Positions 1-10,621 are shown, counted from the first letter of the stretch. The stretch: DNA of 64,000 bases from Arthrobacter sp. DNA4 (GCF_024362385.1 NZ_CP101466.1:4092001-4156000), one strand, 5' to 3'. Notes: generated by a model from the letters alone, not told the origin. Numbers and translations: made by a program.

Positions 1-347
1 CCCTGCTGGTCGAGGCGAGCTGGGCGGCCTATCGGGAAACCGATGACCAGCTGGACTTCACGGTGTACGGTACCGACGGCGGCGCCGAGCTCAGGGTGCA
101 CGGGGCACCGTTCCCGCCGGTGGGCCGGCTGCGGGTGTTCACGGACAAGGACGGCGGGTCCGCGGACTACCTGCCCCCGGTCCTGCCGGGCCGCGCGCAC
201 GATGCAGTGGTGGAGGATTTCGTCACCGCCGTGCGCGGCGGCGCCCAGGTCTGGGCCAACCATGACGGATCCCTGGCACTGTACCGCGCCCAGGTCATCG
301 ACGCGTGCTACCAGTCCGCCCGCGAGCAGAGGGAGGTTCGGCTCTGA
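1..347 (+). CDS. Gfo/Idh/MocA-family oxidoreductase, C-terminal part (5' truncated by window edge)
   Basis: The reading frame is open from base 3 to the TGA at 345-347, giving about 114 residues, so only the C-terminal part is in the window. The sequence resembles the C-terminal substrate/oligomer domain of Gfo/Idh/MocA sugar and inositol dehydrogenases: a strand-rich segment ([13 protein letters not shown]) and a helix near the end ([13 protein letters not shown]) like those that close these proteins. The NAD-binding Rossmann domain lies outside the window, so substrate cannot be judged. The stop overlaps the ATG of the ThuA-like gene (ATGA), showing a translationally coupled operon; Gfo/Idh plus ThuA is a common sugar-metabolism pairing. 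Confidence 0.7.
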   Translation, partial: LLVEASWAAYRETDDQLDFTVYGTDGGAELRVHGAPFPPVGRLRVFTDKDGGSADYLPPVLPGRAHDAVVEDFVTAVRGGAQVWANHDGSLALYRAQVIDACYQSAREQREVRL

Positions 348-1105
348 TGGACGGCAACCTGCGGATCCTGGTGTGGAACGAAGGCGTCCACGAAGCCAAC
401 AACGAGCCGTCCCACATCGGGGAAATGTACCCGGACGGCATCCATGGCGCCATCGCCACGGGCCTGCGCTCCCACCTTCCGGACGCGGACATCACGACGG
501 CGGTCCTGGCCACGGATCCCGAACACGGCCTTGCCGAGGAGGTGCTCGCGGAGACGGACGTCCTGTTGTGGTGGGGCCACATCGCGCACGCCGAGGTGGG
601 GGACGCCGTCGTCGAACGCGTCCACCGGCATGTGCTGGGCGGTATGGGGCTGATCGTGCTCCACTCGGGGCACTTCGCGAAGATCTTCACCAAACTGCTC
701 GGCACCAGCTGCTCCCTGGCCTGGCGGAACGACGGCGGCCGCGAGCTGGTGTGGACCGTCAAGCCCTCCCATCCCATCGCGGACGGCGTGGAGAGCCCCA
801 TCGTCATTCCGGAGCAGGAGATGTACGGCGAATTGTTCGACATCCCGGACCCGGACGACCTGATCTTCATCAGCTCCTTTGCCGGCGGCGAGGTGTTCCG
901 CTCCGGCGTGACCTTCACCCGCGGCAAGGGCCGCATCTTCTACTTCAGCCCCGGCGACCAGGAGTACCCGGTGTACCACCACCCGCAGGTCCAGCGGGTC
1001 CTGGCCAACGGGGTGAAGTGGGCCGCGCAGCCCGGCCTGGACCGCTCGGCCCCAAGCGTCAGCAACCCCGGCCGGGAGTGGTTCGAGGCAGAAAAGCGTC
1101 ATTGA
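347..1105 (+). CDS. ThuA-like domain protein (trehalose-utilization type)
   Basis: Protein of 252 residues starting at the ATG that overlaps the previous stop; the longer upstream reading has no ribosome site. It has the glutamine-amidotransferase-like fold of the ThuA family: VWNEG near the N-terminus, LLWWGHIAH around residues 75-85, and [14 protein letters not shown] around 100-115. The end ([14 protein letters not shown]) is also typical. ThuA of rhizobia is linked to conversion of trehalose or related disaccharides to keto derivatives, acting beside Gfo/Idh dehydrogenases, and the neighbour here is such a dehydrogenase. The actual sugar is unknown. Family assignment is strong; pathway is inference. 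Confidence 0.85.
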   Translation: MDGNLRILVWNEGVHEANNEPSHIGEMYPDGIHGAIATGLRSHLPDADITTAVLATDPEHGLAEEVLAETDVLLWWGHIAHAEVGDAVVERVHRHVLGGMGLIVLHSGHFAKIFTKLLGTSCSLAWRNDGGRELVWTVKPSHPIADGVESPIVIPEQEMYGELFDIPDPDDLIFISSFAGGEVFRSGVTFTRGKGRIFYFSPGDQEYPVYHHPQVQRVLANGVKWAAQPGLDRSAPSVSNPGREWFEAEKRH

Positions 1106-1254
1106 CATCAGGTACGCATAAGAGCAGATTGGGATCGTCGCACACGAGGTCAGGCAGGTTCTGGACGGGGCACATCCCGCCCTGCCGGGCCCTATTTCCC
1201 GGTGCTCCCGGCGCCGGACGAACTCAATAACCACTCCTTACCAAGGAGCCAGAA

Positions 1255-1629
1255 ATGCCCGCAGTAACGGTGAAGGACCTGGAGTCCAAATCCTTTGACC
1301 AACCCGATGAAAAGCGCCGTCCGCCCAAGACCCAAGTAGACGTGGTGAACATTGGTGGCGCCACCCTGGGCCGGTTCACGTTTGAGCCCGGCTGGCGCTG
1401 GTCAGAAACCGTCAAGACGGTTGTCCATACGGACAGCTGCCAGAACAATCACCTTGGTTTTTGCACCTCCGGCACCCTGACCGTCCAGCTGGACAACGGA
1501 ACCGGCATGACCATCCAGGCCGGCGACGCGTACTCCATCCCGGCAGGCCACGACGCCTGGGTGGAGGGCGATGAGACGTTTGTTGGCTACGAGGTCATGA
1601 GCGCGGCAGAGTACGCCAAGCCTGCCTGA
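1255..1629 (+). CDS. Small cupin-domain protein
   Basis: 124 residues with a strong ribosome site (AAGGAG, 1242-1247 region) before the ATG. One cupin barrel is visible: the first motif region around residues 45-75 (GWRWSETVK, then NNHLGFCTSGTLTVQLDNG) and the second motif at about 83-100 (IQAGDAYSIPAGHDAWVEGDE). Cupins of this size without other domains are often sugar- or small-acid-binding, or act as metal-dependent isomerases or dioxygenases, but nothing here fixes a substrate. The gene stands alone between the ThuA gene (149-base gap) and an epimerase gene. Confidence 0.75.
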   Translation: MPAVTVKDLESKSFDQPDEKRRPPKTQVDVVNIGGATLGRFTFEPGWRWSETVKTVVHTDSCQNNHLGFCTSGTLTVQLDNGTGMTIQAGDAYSIPAGHDAWVEGDETFVGYEVMSAAEYAKPA

Positions 1630-1732
1630 CCCTTGGGTTCCACCCCTGTCGCCAGGAAAGGGAGGTCCGGCAGGGCCTCCCTTTCCTGCTGCCGCGGCCC
1701 TACCGTGGAGGGTACGCAACGATCGGAGAGCA

Positions 1733-2719
1733 ATGAAAGTCACCGTCATCGGCGGCAGCGGCCACATCGGTTCGTTCCTGGTCCCCCGGCTGGTCCAGGC
1801 TTACCACGAGGTCACCAACATCAGCCGCGGCACCAGCAAGCCCTACACGGACGCGCCTGCCTGGCAGCAGGTGCAGCATGTCACCGCAGACCGGCAGGCG
1901 GAGGACCAGGACGGAACCTTCCCTGACCGGGTGGCTGCCCTCAAGCCGGACGTCGTGGTGGACCTGGTCTGCTTCACCCTCGAATCGGCGGCAGCGTTGG
2001 TGCAGCGGCTGCGGGGCGAAGTGGGGCACCTGCTGCATTGCGGCTCCGTCTGGCGGTACGGGCAGAGCCTGAAGCTGCCCATCAGGGAGGGATCGGATTC
2101 AGCCGCACCTCCCTTTGGCGAGTACGGCATCCAGAAAAACAGGATTGCCCTGATGCTGCAGGAGGAAACCGCCGGCGGCGGGCTGGCCACCACCTCCCTG
2201 CATCCCGGCCACATTGTGGGACCGGGCTGGCAGCCCGTTGGTCCGCTGGGAAACCTCGATCCCACCGTCTGGCAGACGATCTCCGCAGGGCAGCCCCTCC
2301 GGATTCCCGGCAGCGGCTCGGAGCTGATGCACCATGTGCACGCCGATGACGTCGCCCAGGCCTTCGAGAAGGCCATTGCCCGGCGGGAGGCGGCCACCGG
2401 TGAGGACTTCAACATCGTTGCCCCCACGGCGCTCACGGTCCGCGGTTACGCGGACATCGCCGCCGCCTGGTTCGGGCACGCTGCGGTACTGGAGACGGTT
2501 CCCTGGGACCGCTTCCGGGAGAACACCTCCCGCGAGCACGCAGATGCGAGCTGGAACCACCTTTACCGCAGCCAGTGCTTCAGCATCGAAAAAGCGGCCT
2601 CCATGCTTGGCTACGCGCCGCGGTACGAACCGGAGCAGGCCATCTTCGAATCCATCCAGTGGCTTGTTGACCACGAACAGCTGCACGTCGCCCGCCCGCT
2701 CGGCGTCGCCGCCGGCTGA
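1733..2719 (+). CDS. NAD-dependent epimerase/dehydratase family protein
   Basis: 328 residues with an N-terminal Rossmann motif (VIGGSGHIGSFLVPRL, residues 5-20). An extended-SDR active-site-like region follows: CGSVWRYG near residue 102 and EYGIQKNRIA near 130, where Y and K are the usual catalytic pair. The substrate-binding half contains LHPGHIVGPGW. The closest general pattern is the nucleotide-sugar epimerase/isoflavone-reductase group, but the substrate cannot be read. The start is preceded by GGAGAG (1723-1730). It is convergent with the small membrane protein on the other strand, only 11 bases away. Confidence 0.8.
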   Translation: MKVTVIGGSGHIGSFLVPRLVQAYHEVTNISRGTSKPYTDAPAWQQVQHVTADRQAEDQDGTFPDRVAALKPDVVVDLVCFTLESAAALVQRLRGEVGHLLHCGSVWRYGQSLKLPIREGSDSAAPPFGEYGIQKNRIALMLQEETAGGGLATTSLHPGHIVGPGWQPVGPLGNLDPTVWQTISAGQPLRIPGSGSELMHHVHADDVAQAFEKAIARREAATGEDFNIVAPTALTVRGYADIAAAWFGHAAVLETVPWDRFRENTSREHADASWNHLYRSQCFSIEKAASMLGYAPRYEPEQAIFESIQWLVDHEQLHVARPLGVAAG

Positions 2720-2730
2720 GCCCCGAAGGC

Positions 2731-3195
2731 CTACCGGTGCAACCGCCGCAGCCGGGCCACCAGGGTTGCGGCGAGCAGCGCCGTCCCCAGTTCCAGGGTG
2801 ACAACCAGCAGCAGCTGCGTGCTGCCCGAATCAACCACAGCGGACGACGACGGCTGGCCGCCATGGGCGTGCCCGGCACCCCCGGCGGCCAGCAGCAGGA
2901 CGGCGTGCAGGGCGGCCATCACCACGGCAGCAGCGGTGACCTGCTGCAGTGCGGCCACCCGGCTCTGCCGCCAGATGTGGACCGTGCAGGGAACGCAGAC
3001 GGCGGCGAGCGCCAGCATGAGGACGCTCAGCCACGCGCCGTGGCGTCCCGACGCCGCCAGCCACACGTGGGCAAGGCAGGAACCGGCGGTGGCCACCGCT
3101 ACGACGCGGGGATGCAGGACGGGACCGTTGGCACGCACCCGTCCCGCCGCCGTCGTACTCCCTGCCGTGGCGGGGGCGAGGCTAGTGGCAGCCAC
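2731..3195 (-). CDS. Small multi-pass membrane protein coupled to the copper amine oxidase
   Basis: 154 residues from a GTG start that lies inside the last codons of the amine oxidase gene (14-base overlap), so the two are translationally coupled. Four hydrophobic stretches can be seen (about 30-48, 52-72, 82-105, 125-148). Cys and His residues sit in or beside them: [15 protein letters not shown] (a CxxC followed by His) and GHAHGG in the loop before the last helix. I do not recognise a family. Its fixed position after a copper/TPQ enzyme and its metal-ligand-like residues make a role in copper supply or amine/aldehyde movement conceivable, but that is only inference. Confidence 0.7.
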   Translation of the reverse strand: MAATSLAPATAGSTTAAGRVRANGPVLHPRVVAVATAGSCLAHVWLAASGRHGAWLSVLMLALAAVCVPCTVHIWRQSRVAALQQVTAAAVVMAALHAVLLLAAGGAGHAHGGQPSSSAVVDSGSTQLLLVVTLELGTALLAATLVARLRRLHR

Positions 3196-5122
3196 CGCTG
3201 CCGCCCTCGCTGTGGCAGGAGGATTCCTGCTTGTTGGGGTTGGCGGGAACGTCCAGGACCGGGCTGCGGTCGAAGAAGCCCTCCGGCCGCAGCTTGAAGC
3301 CGACGGTGTCCACGGGCATGATGGGCCAGTCCTCCACCCGGGGGAAGTGGGTCAGGCCGAAGGTATGCCAGACGACGATGTCCTGGCCATCGATGTCCCG
3401 GTCCTGTGCGACGTAGGCGGGCAGGCCCGCTCCGCCGGCATGCTGGTTCACGAAGTCGCCCGTGGGGTACTTCTCGTCCTCGGCGTACCGGGTGACCCAC
3501 AGGTCCTTGGTGGCAAAGGCGGCGCGGCGGGCGATGGAGGAGTCCGGGTCTGCCAGCAGCGTGGGCTGGTTGTGGGAGTGCAGTTTGTAGCCCACGGGCT
3601 CCCCCAGCCGGTTGCGGGATTCCGGGTTGGAGATGATCCAGGTCCGGCCGGCCCGGGCGTCGGCTTCCCGGACGCCTTCGGATTCACGCGCCAGGACGGT
3701 GCGCTTCCGGGAGAAGGCGTTGCCGCGTTCGTTGCCCGGCCCCATGGCCTGGCGGATGACATCCTCCTCCTCCACCCGGTTGGTGAACCCGTCGATGGCC
3801 ATGTCCAGCCGGGCACTGAAGAGGTGCTGGTGGAAGGGTGCACCCAGGCCGGGCGCCAGCTGGGAGATGTTGTCTGAGCCGCCTTGCGGGAACGCCGAGG
3901 TAAACACGATGCCGGTGGCTTTGGCCTCGAATTCGATGGTGCCGTCCAGGTAGAGGTACCAGTAGAAGCCGTAGTCGTAGTTGCCGATCGTGGTGAAGAA
4001 GGAGATCACCAGGCGGCGGTTGCGGCGGGTGTAGGTGACGCCGCTCCAGAGGTCGGAGTGCTTGGAGAGGATGCTCCAGTCCTCCTCGTGCATGCAGATG
4101 CCGTTGCTGATTTCCCGCGGGTTGCCGAACGCGTCGCTGATGACCGGGCTGAGGTAGGTGATCTCGCCCAGGCAGTCGCAGCCAAGTTCCAGCGAGTTGG
4201 CGTACTGGCCCACCAGGTATTCGCCGGTGTCAAAGTAGTTCTGCCAGGACCGGATGGGTGAGGGATCCCCGTACGGCACCACCATTTCGGCAATGGACGC
4301 CCGGTTGATGATCTGCCGCTTCCGGCCGCTGTCCTGGAAGGCCAGGTTATGCAGGACCACCCCTTCCCGGACATCGAAGCCGACGTCCACGCTCCACTTT
4401 TCCCATTCCACGTGGTTGCCGCCGGTGACGGTGAAGCTGGGCCCTTCCGGCTGGGTGATGCTGATGGGCTTCTGGGTGTCGCGGACAGGCCCGGTCAGTT
4501 CCGGATCGGTGTAGTTGCCATGCTCAGCCGGGATGGGGATCACGCCGAGGTCGATGACCTGGGTGACTTCCTTGCTGACCACGTCCACGTAGGCCACCAG
4601 TCCGTCCACCGGGTGCGCCCAGGCGCTGTCCCCGGGGAATTCCTGCACGAACGCCAGGCCGCGGAGGATGCGGCGGCCCTTCTCCTCGCCGTATTCGAAA
4701 ACACCGGCAGACAGCGGGGCAACGCGGACCTTTTCGACCTCGAGGCCCCTGTCGGCGAGCGCATTCAGCCAGCGGTCATCGGTGGCCAGCAGGGATTCCA
4801 CCACTTCGAATTCCTCCTCCAGGACCGGCAGTTCGCCGGTCACCGCGGTGTCGAGTTCGACGGCGGAGAGCACCTTTTGCTGGGTAATGGAGACCACGAC
4901 GTCGCGCGGCGCAGCCCCCGAGACGTCGTGGATGAAGACCCGGAATCGGCGGTCCACAGCCTGTGGTTGCGCTCCCCGGGCCGGATCCAGCAGGCCGAGG
5001 TAGGCGATGCGGTGCCGGGCGTCCAGGTGGCCTTCAGACTGCAGGATGGCGCGGACGTCCAGGATTTCCTCCGCCGTTGCCAGGTGGAAGGCCGATGCGG
5101 TTTCGGTTGGTGCAAGAGTCAT
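3182..5122 (-). CDS. Copper/topaquinone primary-amine oxidase (phenylethylamine/tyramine oxidase type)
   Basis: 646 residues. It oxidises primary aryl-alkyl amines to aldehyde, ammonia and hydrogen peroxide. The residues fall exactly on the numbering I know for the A. globiformis phenylethylamine oxidase: TPQ precursor Tyr382 in IGNYDYGF, catalytic base Asp298 in NYFDTGEY, copper ligands His431 and His433 in FHQHLFS, and His592 in GLTHFPR. This makes orthology very likely and tyramine or phenylethylamine likely substrates. No signal peptide is visible. The C-terminus ends in a short Cys/His tail ([13 protein letters not shown]). It is divergent from a TetR gene across a 30-base palindrome and overlaps a small membrane-protein gene downstream. 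Confidence 0.95.
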   Translation of the reverse strand: MTLAPTETASAFHLATAEEILDVRAILQSEGHLDARHRIAYLGLLDPARGAQPQAVDRRFRVFIHDVSGAAPRDVVVSITQQKVLSAVELDTAVTGELPVLEEEFEVVESLLATDDRWLNALADRGLEVEKVRVAPLSAGVFEYGEEKGRRILRGLAFVQEFPGDSAWAHPVDGLVAYVDVVSKEVTQVIDLGVIPIPAEHGNYTDPELTGPVRDTQKPISITQPEGPSFTVTGGNHVEWEKWSVDVGFDVREGVVLHNLAFQDSGRKRQIINRASIAEMVVPYGDPSPIRSWQNYFDTGEYLVGQYANSLELGCDCLGEITYLSPVISDAFGNPREISNGICMHEEDWSILSKHSDLWSGVTYTRRNRRLVISFFTTIGNYDYGFYWYLYLDGTIEFEAKATGIVFTSAFPQGGSDNISQLAPGLGAPFHQHLFSARLDMAIDGFTNRVEEEDVIRQAMGPGNERGNAFSRKRTVLARESEGVREADARAGRTWIISNPESRNRLGEPVGYKLHSHNQPTLLADPDSSIARRAAFATKDLWVTRYAEDEKYPTGDFVNQHAGGAGLPAYVAQDRDIDGQDIVVWHTFGLTHFPRVEDWPIMPVDTVGFKLRPEGFFDRSPVLDVPANPNKQESSCHSEGGSGGCH

Positions 5123-5158
5123 GGGAAGAGCCTTTGTCCGGGCCGTCGCCGGTCACTG

Positions 5159-5188
5159 GTTTATTTTCTATAGTTGTAGAGAATAAAC
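5159..5188. promoter_or_regulatory. Inverted repeat, likely TetR operator for the amine oxidase gene
   Basis: A 30-base imperfect palindrome with perfect 7-base outer arms (GTTTATT ... AATAAAC) and partly matching inner arms (TCTATAG / GTAGAGA). It lies between the divergent amine oxidase and TetR genes, 36 bases before the oxidase start, and is AT-rich in a GC-rich background. This is the expected place and form of a TetR-family operator; binding is inferred. Confidence 0.55.
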
Positions 5189-5243
5189 GTCCGTAACATG
5201 GCTCACAAGAGTCTGAGCGAAATATTTCCGGGGAGTGGCCGCG

Positions 5244-5849
5244 GTGCCGAAGATAGTTGACCATGATGAGCGCCGCCTGGAACTCGTGGATGCCACCTGG
5301 CGGATCATTGCCCGTCAGGGCCTTGAGAGCGCCACCATGCGGGAGATCGCCACGGAGGCAGGCTTCGCGAACGGCGCCCTGAAACCCTACTTCCCCACCA
5401 AGGACACCCTGCTCGAATTCGCCTTCAGCCATGTGTTCAACAGGACCAACCTGCGCATCGCGGAGGTCACGGCCGGACGGACGGGCCTGGACGCGCTGCG
5501 GGCCTTTTGCCTCGAGGTCCTCCCCCTCGATGACGAGCGCGTCAACGAGGCACGAATCGTGGTCCCGTTCTGGCAAAGGGCCATCAACGACCCCCGGAAG
5601 GCGGCGATCCACCAGCAGTCGATGAATGAATGGCTGGTGGCGATCCGCCGTTTCCTGGCAGAGGCGAGGGGCAGCGGCGACGTCCGTGCCGCCGTCGACG
5701 ATCCCATCCTTGCCGGGCAGCTGCTGAACATGCTGCTGGGGGCCCAGATCGAGGCAGCCCTGGCGCCCGCCGGTCAAACAGACTTTGGCCACGCGGCCCA
5801 ACTCGAGGGGTACCTTTCCCTCCTGGGCAAAATTCCCGGCCGGAAATGA
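5244..5849 (+). CDS. TetR/AcrR-family transcriptional regulator (BetI-like)
   Basis: About 201 residues. I prefer the GTG at 5244 (VPKIVDHDERR) because GGGGAG at 5230-5235 is well placed; a GTG at 5235 is also possible. An N-terminal TetR helix-turn-helix is clear (ELVDATWRIIARQG, then ATMREIATEAGFANGALKPYFPTKDTLLEFAF). The N-terminus and the C-terminal half (ARIVVPFWQRAINDP) resemble BetI-type regulators that sense amines or quaternary ammonium compounds. It is divergent from the amine oxidase gene with a palindrome between them, so it probably represses that gene and responds to an amine or the derived aldehyde. Ligand is inference. Confidence 0.85.
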   Translation: MPKIVDHDERRLELVDATWRIIARQGLESATMREIATEAGFANGALKPYFPTKDTLLEFAFSHVFNRTNLRIAEVTAGRTGLDALRAFCLEVLPLDDERVNEARIVVPFWQRAINDPRKAAIHQQSMNEWLVAIRRFLAEARGSGDVRAAVDDPILAGQLLNMLLGAQIEAALAPAGQTDFGHAAQLEGYLSLLGKIPGRK

Positions 5850-5934
5850 GTGCCAAACTCGAAAGTATGCTTACTATTGAGGGGTCAGGTTCTGGCGAAT
5901 GCCGGAGCGAGCACGAACTGTAAGGAGCATCTCC

Positions 5935-6111
5935 ATGGGTTTGGATGACAAGATCGGCAACGCTGCAGAGAAGCTCGGCGGCAAGGGCAAGGAAGCTGCC
6001 GGAAACGCCACGGGCGACGAAAGCCTGAAGGCTGAAGGCCAGACGGACCAGGCAAAGTCGGACCTCAAGCAGGCTTACGAGCACGTCAAGGATGCCTTTA
6101 AGAAGGACTAG
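5935..6111 (+). CDS. CsbD-family stress-response protein
   Basis: 58-residue hydrophilic protein starting at an ATG 7 bases after AAGGAG (5922-5927). The sequence is the CsbD pattern: MGLDDKIGNAAEKLGGKGKE at the N-terminus, then a Lys/Glu/Ala/Gly-rich helical stretch (KAEGQTDQAKSDLKQA). CsbD proteins are small, abundant general-stress proteins of unknown biochemical role. It forms its own unit, ended by a strong hairpin at 6125-6158. Confidence 0.85.
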   Translation: MGLDDKIGNAAEKLGGKGKEAAGNATGDESLKAEGQTDQAKSDLKQAYEHVKDAFKKD

Positions 6112-6124
6112 ACAACGCTCGCAT

Positions 6125-6158
6125 AATGGGTGCAACTCCAGCCGGAGTTGCACTCATT
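6125..6158. terminator. Bidirectional hairpin terminator between CsbD and DUF1003 genes
   Basis: A 15-base-pair stem with one G-T pair and a 4-base loop (core GTGCAACTCC-AGCC-GGAGTTGCAC) lies between two convergent genes, with a TTTT shortly after on the plus strand. Form and place fit a shared terminator. Confidence 0.7.
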
Positions 6159-6165
6159 GGCGTTT

Positions 6166-6573
6166 TCAGGGCATGTCCCGCATGTCCCGCAGTTCCTGCA
6201 GCAGCTTCAACTGTTCGGCGTTGATGTTCATGAGCATCTCAATCTGCGCCGCGGCCCGGACGTCAGTTTCGTAATCATGCTGCGCCATGGCCGAGGCAAT
6301 GGCATCCTGGCGCTTGGCTGCAATGAGCAGGATGGCGCCCTGCAGGCCGGTCAGCATGGACAGGAAAAGGTTCAGCAGAATGTAGGGGTAGGGGTCCCAT
6401 GCGCTGTTGGCGAGGACGTAGGAATTCACCAGGGCCCACAGTCCCATGAAACCCAAGAACATCCCCACGAAAGGCCAGCTGCCCATGCCGTTTCGAAGGG
6501 CGTCGGCGGCTTTGTCGCCCGTACTGAGGCCCTCTTTGTGCCGCCGGTGCCAGTTAACTCTTATCTCAGCCAT
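6166..6573 (-). CDS. DUF1003 family membrane protein
   Basis: 135 residues. The family pattern is clear: GDKAADALRNGMGSWPF before the first membrane helix (residues about 30-52), a short loop with ANSAWDPYPYILLN, a second helix (about 63-83), and a C-terminal cytoplasmic coiled helix (about 90-130) rich in Met, Gln and Glu. DUF1003 proteins are small two-helix inner-membrane proteins of unknown function. It follows the DUF1345 gene on the same strand after 19 bases, so the two may be co-transcribed. Confidence 0.85.
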   Translation of the reverse strand: MAEIRVNWHRRHKEGLSTGDKAADALRNGMGSWPFVGMFLGFMGLWALVNSYVLANSAWDPYPYILLNLFLSMLTGLQGAILLIAAKRQDAIASAMAQHDYETDVRAAAQIEMLMNINAEQLKLLQELRDMRDMP

Positions 6574-6592
6574 GGGCCCAGAATAGGCCCGC

Positions 6593-7267
6593 TTAGTGGA
6601 TCAGCCCCGAAACCAGGTTGATGGTGGTGGCGAGGACGATGGCACCGAGCAGATAGGACAGCAGCGCCTGGCGCAGGACGGTGGAACGGATGGCAGTGGT
6701 CTTCAGGTCGGTGTCCGATACCTGGAACGTCATGCCCACAGTGAAGGCCAGGTAGGCGAAATCCGAATACCGGGGCTGGCTCCCTTCGTTGAAATCCACA
6801 CCCGTGCCGTCGCGGTAGTAGATCGCTGCGTAGCGGAGGGTGAACAGGGTGTGGACCAGGAACCATGAGAGGGCAATGCTGCCCAGCGCCATGGCCACCG
6901 TTGCGTCCTTGGCGCCACCCTGCTCGCTGGAGGCATCAAGCAAAATCAGGGCGACCCCGGCAAAGCTGGCCACGGTGGCGCCCAGGACCAGCGTGTCCGA
7001 GAAGATCCTGCCGGGATCCTCCCTCCGCGCATGCGCAGCGGTGGCTGCAGGACCCAGGCGTCCGATGACGCTCCAGACCCAGATGAGGTAGGTGGCCGAC
7101 GCAGCGGCCCAGCCGAGTGCCGGGGCATACGTCCAGGTGCCAAAGGTGCCAACCGCCAGCGCCGCGACAAGGCCGACGGCAAGCATCACCAGCAAGCGGA
7201 GCCGGGAATGGTGGGCGCGGGAGTTGAAGTTCCGGTGGTGGTCGCCGGGAGCCGTCATGGACTTCAT
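6593..7267 (-). CDS. DUF1345 family integral membrane protein
   Basis: About 224 residues from the ATG at 7267 (ATG 7258 or an earlier in-frame start at 7312 are alternatives; none has a clear ribosome site). About six hydrophobic segments are seen. The conserved DUF1345 features are FLVHTLFTLRYAAIYYRDG around residues 140-160 and SDFAYLAFTVGMTFQVSDTD around 170-190. The function of the family is not known; it resembles ion-channel-like membrane proteins. It is divergent from the AraC-family gene. Confidence 0.8.
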   Translation of the reverse strand: MKSMTAPGDHHRNFNSRAHHSRLRLLVMLAVGLVAALAVGTFGTWTYAPALGWAAASATYLIWVWSVIGRLGPAATAAHARREDPGRIFSDTLVLGATVASFAGVALILLDASSEQGGAKDATVAMALGSIALSWFLVHTLFTLRYAAIYYRDGTGVDFNEGSQPRYSDFAYLAFTVGMTFQVSDTDLKTTAIRSTVLRQALLSYLLGAIVLATTINLVSGLIH

Positions 7268-7334
7268 GGCCCGATCATGGCACGCGAGGCTGGGCTGCGG
7301 CTGGAAAGACAATTCGCCTTATTTTCGCCAACCG

Positions 7335-7363
7335 TTGAAAAAAGATTGGCGTGCCGCTAACCT
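7335..7363 (+). promoter_or_regulatory. Probable sigma-70-type promoter of the AraC-family gene
   Basis: A -35-like TTGAAA (7335-7340) and a -10-like TAACCT (7358-7363) are separated by 17 bases. They overlap an inverted repeat CGCCAA (7326-7331) / TTGGCG (7346-7351), and a second inverted repeat TGTGTC-GCAG-GACACA follows at 7372-7387 in the leader. The match is to the general consensus only. Confidence 0.4.
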
Positions 7364-7430
7364 GAATGGACTGTGTCGCAGGACACAACCCGGGGGGAAC
7401 GTGAAGTGGCCATCCGTCGCGAGGAACATC

Positions 7431-8399
7431 ATGCCAGCAGCTGCAGCAAGCGGGGCAACAGCCCTGACCCCACGCCAGGACCTCAGCTCCAGCGTTGCCA
7501 CATCATTTGACCACTGGAAACACCTGGTGGCCGAATCCTTCGTGCCCCTCACCGCTCGGACGGCGGACGTGGAGGGTTTCCAGGGCCGGATGCGTTCCCG
7601 GGTACTGGACCGGATGTCCATCGTGGAAGTGACCGCCACCTCCCACGAGGTCCACCGCACCCCCGCGCTGATCGCCCAGGCCCATGAGCGCTATTTCAAG
7701 CTGAATCTGCAGCTGGAAGGCACGGGCCTGCTGATCCAGGACAACCGCGAAGCCGTCCTCCAGCCCGGCGACCTGGCAATCTACGACACCAACCGGCCCT
7801 ACACCCTTGCCTTCGAGGACAGCACCAGGATCATGGTCCTGATGTTCCCCTGCGACGCCCTCTCCCTGCCGGTGGACTACGTGGGGCAGCTCGCCGCGGT
7901 GCGCATGGGCAGCGGGGGCCTCAGCGGAATCGTGGGCCAGTTCATTCGCGAACTGTCGGCGAACTTGGACGTCCTGAACGGCCCCAGCGGCTCGCGGCTC
8001 GCCACCAACGCCCTGGACCTGGTGTCCACCATGCTGCACGCGGAAATGGACATCACGCCGGACCGCATGAAGCCGCAGGCACTGCTGGCGGTCTCGGTCC
8101 GCGAGTACATCGAGGCGAACCTGGCCGACCCCCTGCTGTCACCGGCAAGCATCGCCGCCGCGCACTTCATCTCCACCCGGCACCTGCACAACGTCTTCCA
8201 CGAGTCGGGGACCACCGTTGCCAGCTGGATCCGGACACAGCGGCTCGAAGGTGCACGCCGTGACCTCCGCGACCCGCTGCACGCCGGGCAATCCGTCGGC
8301 ACGGTGGCTGCCCGCTGGGGGTTCCTGGATGCCGCCCATTTCAGCCGCACGTTCCGGGATGCTTTTGGCGTCTCACCCACCGAATGGCGCCGGGGCTGA
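7431..8399 (+). CDS. AraC-family transcriptional regulator
   Basis: 322 residues from the ATG at 7431, preceded by GAGGAA (7421-7426); a GTG at 7401 is a longer alternative. An N-terminal AraC-binding-like beta domain (about 25-180; FKLNLQLEGTGLLIQDNREAVLQPGDLAIYD) is followed by a C-terminal double helix-turn-helix (about 215-320) ending AARWGFLDAAHFSRTFRDAFGVSPTEWR, the AraC signature. The architecture is that of FeaR-type regulators, which in enterobacteria control amine and aromatic aldehyde oxidation. That fits a region with amine oxidases, but no target is directly adjacent, so the regulon is inference. Confidence 0.85.
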   Translation: MPAAAASGATALTPRQDLSSSVATSFDHWKHLVAESFVPLTARTADVEGFQGRMRSRVLDRMSIVEVTATSHEVHRTPALIAQAHERYFKLNLQLEGTGLLIQDNREAVLQPGDLAIYDTNRPYTLAFEDSTRIMVLMFPCDALSLPVDYVGQLAAVRMGSGGLSGIVGQFIRELSANLDVLNGPSGSRLATNALDLVSTMLHAEMDITPDRMKPQALLAVSVREYIEANLADPLLSPASIAAAHFISTRHLHNVFHESGTTVASWIRTQRLEGARRDLRDPLHAGQSVGTVAARWGFLDAAHFSRTFRDAFGVSPTEWRRG

Positions 8400-8452
8400 T
8401 TCAGGACCTGGTTCCCGCCCCAGGCACCCCTACTTGAAGCAGGCTCCGTTTC

Positions 8453-9853
<1,401 letters not shown>

Positions 9854-9991
9854 TTACTCTTCAACTTATCGGATTACGACCGGGGATCAGTAGGCGGGCG
9901 GGTATGGTTCGGCTAATCTCCGTAATGTGACACAGATATTCCATATTGTGAGAGAGAAGTTGCATCCATCCTGCACAGGGGAGCTGCGCTG

Positions 9992-10621
9992 ATGCCCTTC
10001 ATTTGCCTTCTCCTCTCCGGGGCCGCGCTGCTGGTCAACGGGCTCGCCACGCTGGGGCGTCTCCCCCGCCGCGACTCCGCCACCTTCAGCCTGCTGCTCG
10101 GCGGCACCCAGCTGGTACTCGGCGTCGTCCATCTTTCCACTGGCAGTACCGGCACTGAACACCTCCTGACGGCCGCCGGCATGTTCCTGTTCGGGCTGAC
10201 GTACGCCTATGCCGGGCTGGATGTTTTGTTGGCCCTGGGTTCGAAGGGCCTGGGCTGGTTCTGCGGCATGGTGGCGTTCTTCGGCCTGCTGGTGGCGGGC
10301 GCGTGGATCGGGACGGATCCGCTGCTCGCGGCGCTCTGGGTGGGCTGGTCGGTGCTGTGGGGGCTGTTGTTCGCCTCGGCTGCATTCGGCGCCGCGCGGC
10401 TGGACCTGTTCACGGGCTGGGCGCTGGTGCTCGCCAGCCAGGTTACTGCCACTGTTCCCGCGTTCCTGGGCCTGTCCGGCGTGTGGCCCCGCAGCGACTG
10501 GGCGGCCTGGCTCGCAGCAGCCTTCCTGGCCGGGCTTTTCGTTGCAGCACGCGTTCTGGCCCGGCGCGGACATTGCGGTCCGCGCCGGGCCAGTAAGGGA
10601 GAAGCCGTCAGCGTCAGGTAA
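9992..10621 (+). CDS. AmiS/UreI family channel or transporter
   Basis: 209 residues, start ATG with GGGGAG 8 bases upstream. Six to seven membrane helices and the AmiS/UreI family pattern are visible (LLLSGAALLVNGLATLG at the N-terminus; FLFGLTYAYAGLDVLL around 70; GAWIGTDPLLAALWVGWSVLWGLLF near 105-130). Family members conduct urea, short amides or acetate across the membrane. No amidase or urease gene is adjacent, so the substrate is open. It converges with the APC permease gene with an 8-base overlap of 3' ends. Confidence 0.85.
   Translation: MPFICLLLSGAALLVNGLATLGRLPRRDSATFSLLLGGTQLVLGVVHLSTGSTGTEHLLTAAGMFLFGLTYAYAGLDVLLALGSKGLGWFCGMVAFFGLLVAGAWIGTDPLLAALWVGWSVLWGLLFASAAFGAARLDLFTGWALVLASQVTATVPAFLGLSGVWPRSDWAAWLAAAFLAGLFVAARVLARRGHCGPRRASKGEAVSVR

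Noticed and set aside
43..1230. 395-residue plus-strand frame across the first kilobase
   Set aside because: Out of frame with the Gfo/Idh end and the ThuA gene, Arg/Pro-rich, and would overlap both completely.
2798..3877. 359-residue plus-strand frame
   Set aside because: Antisense to the copper amine oxidase and the small membrane protein; no ribosome site and no domain.
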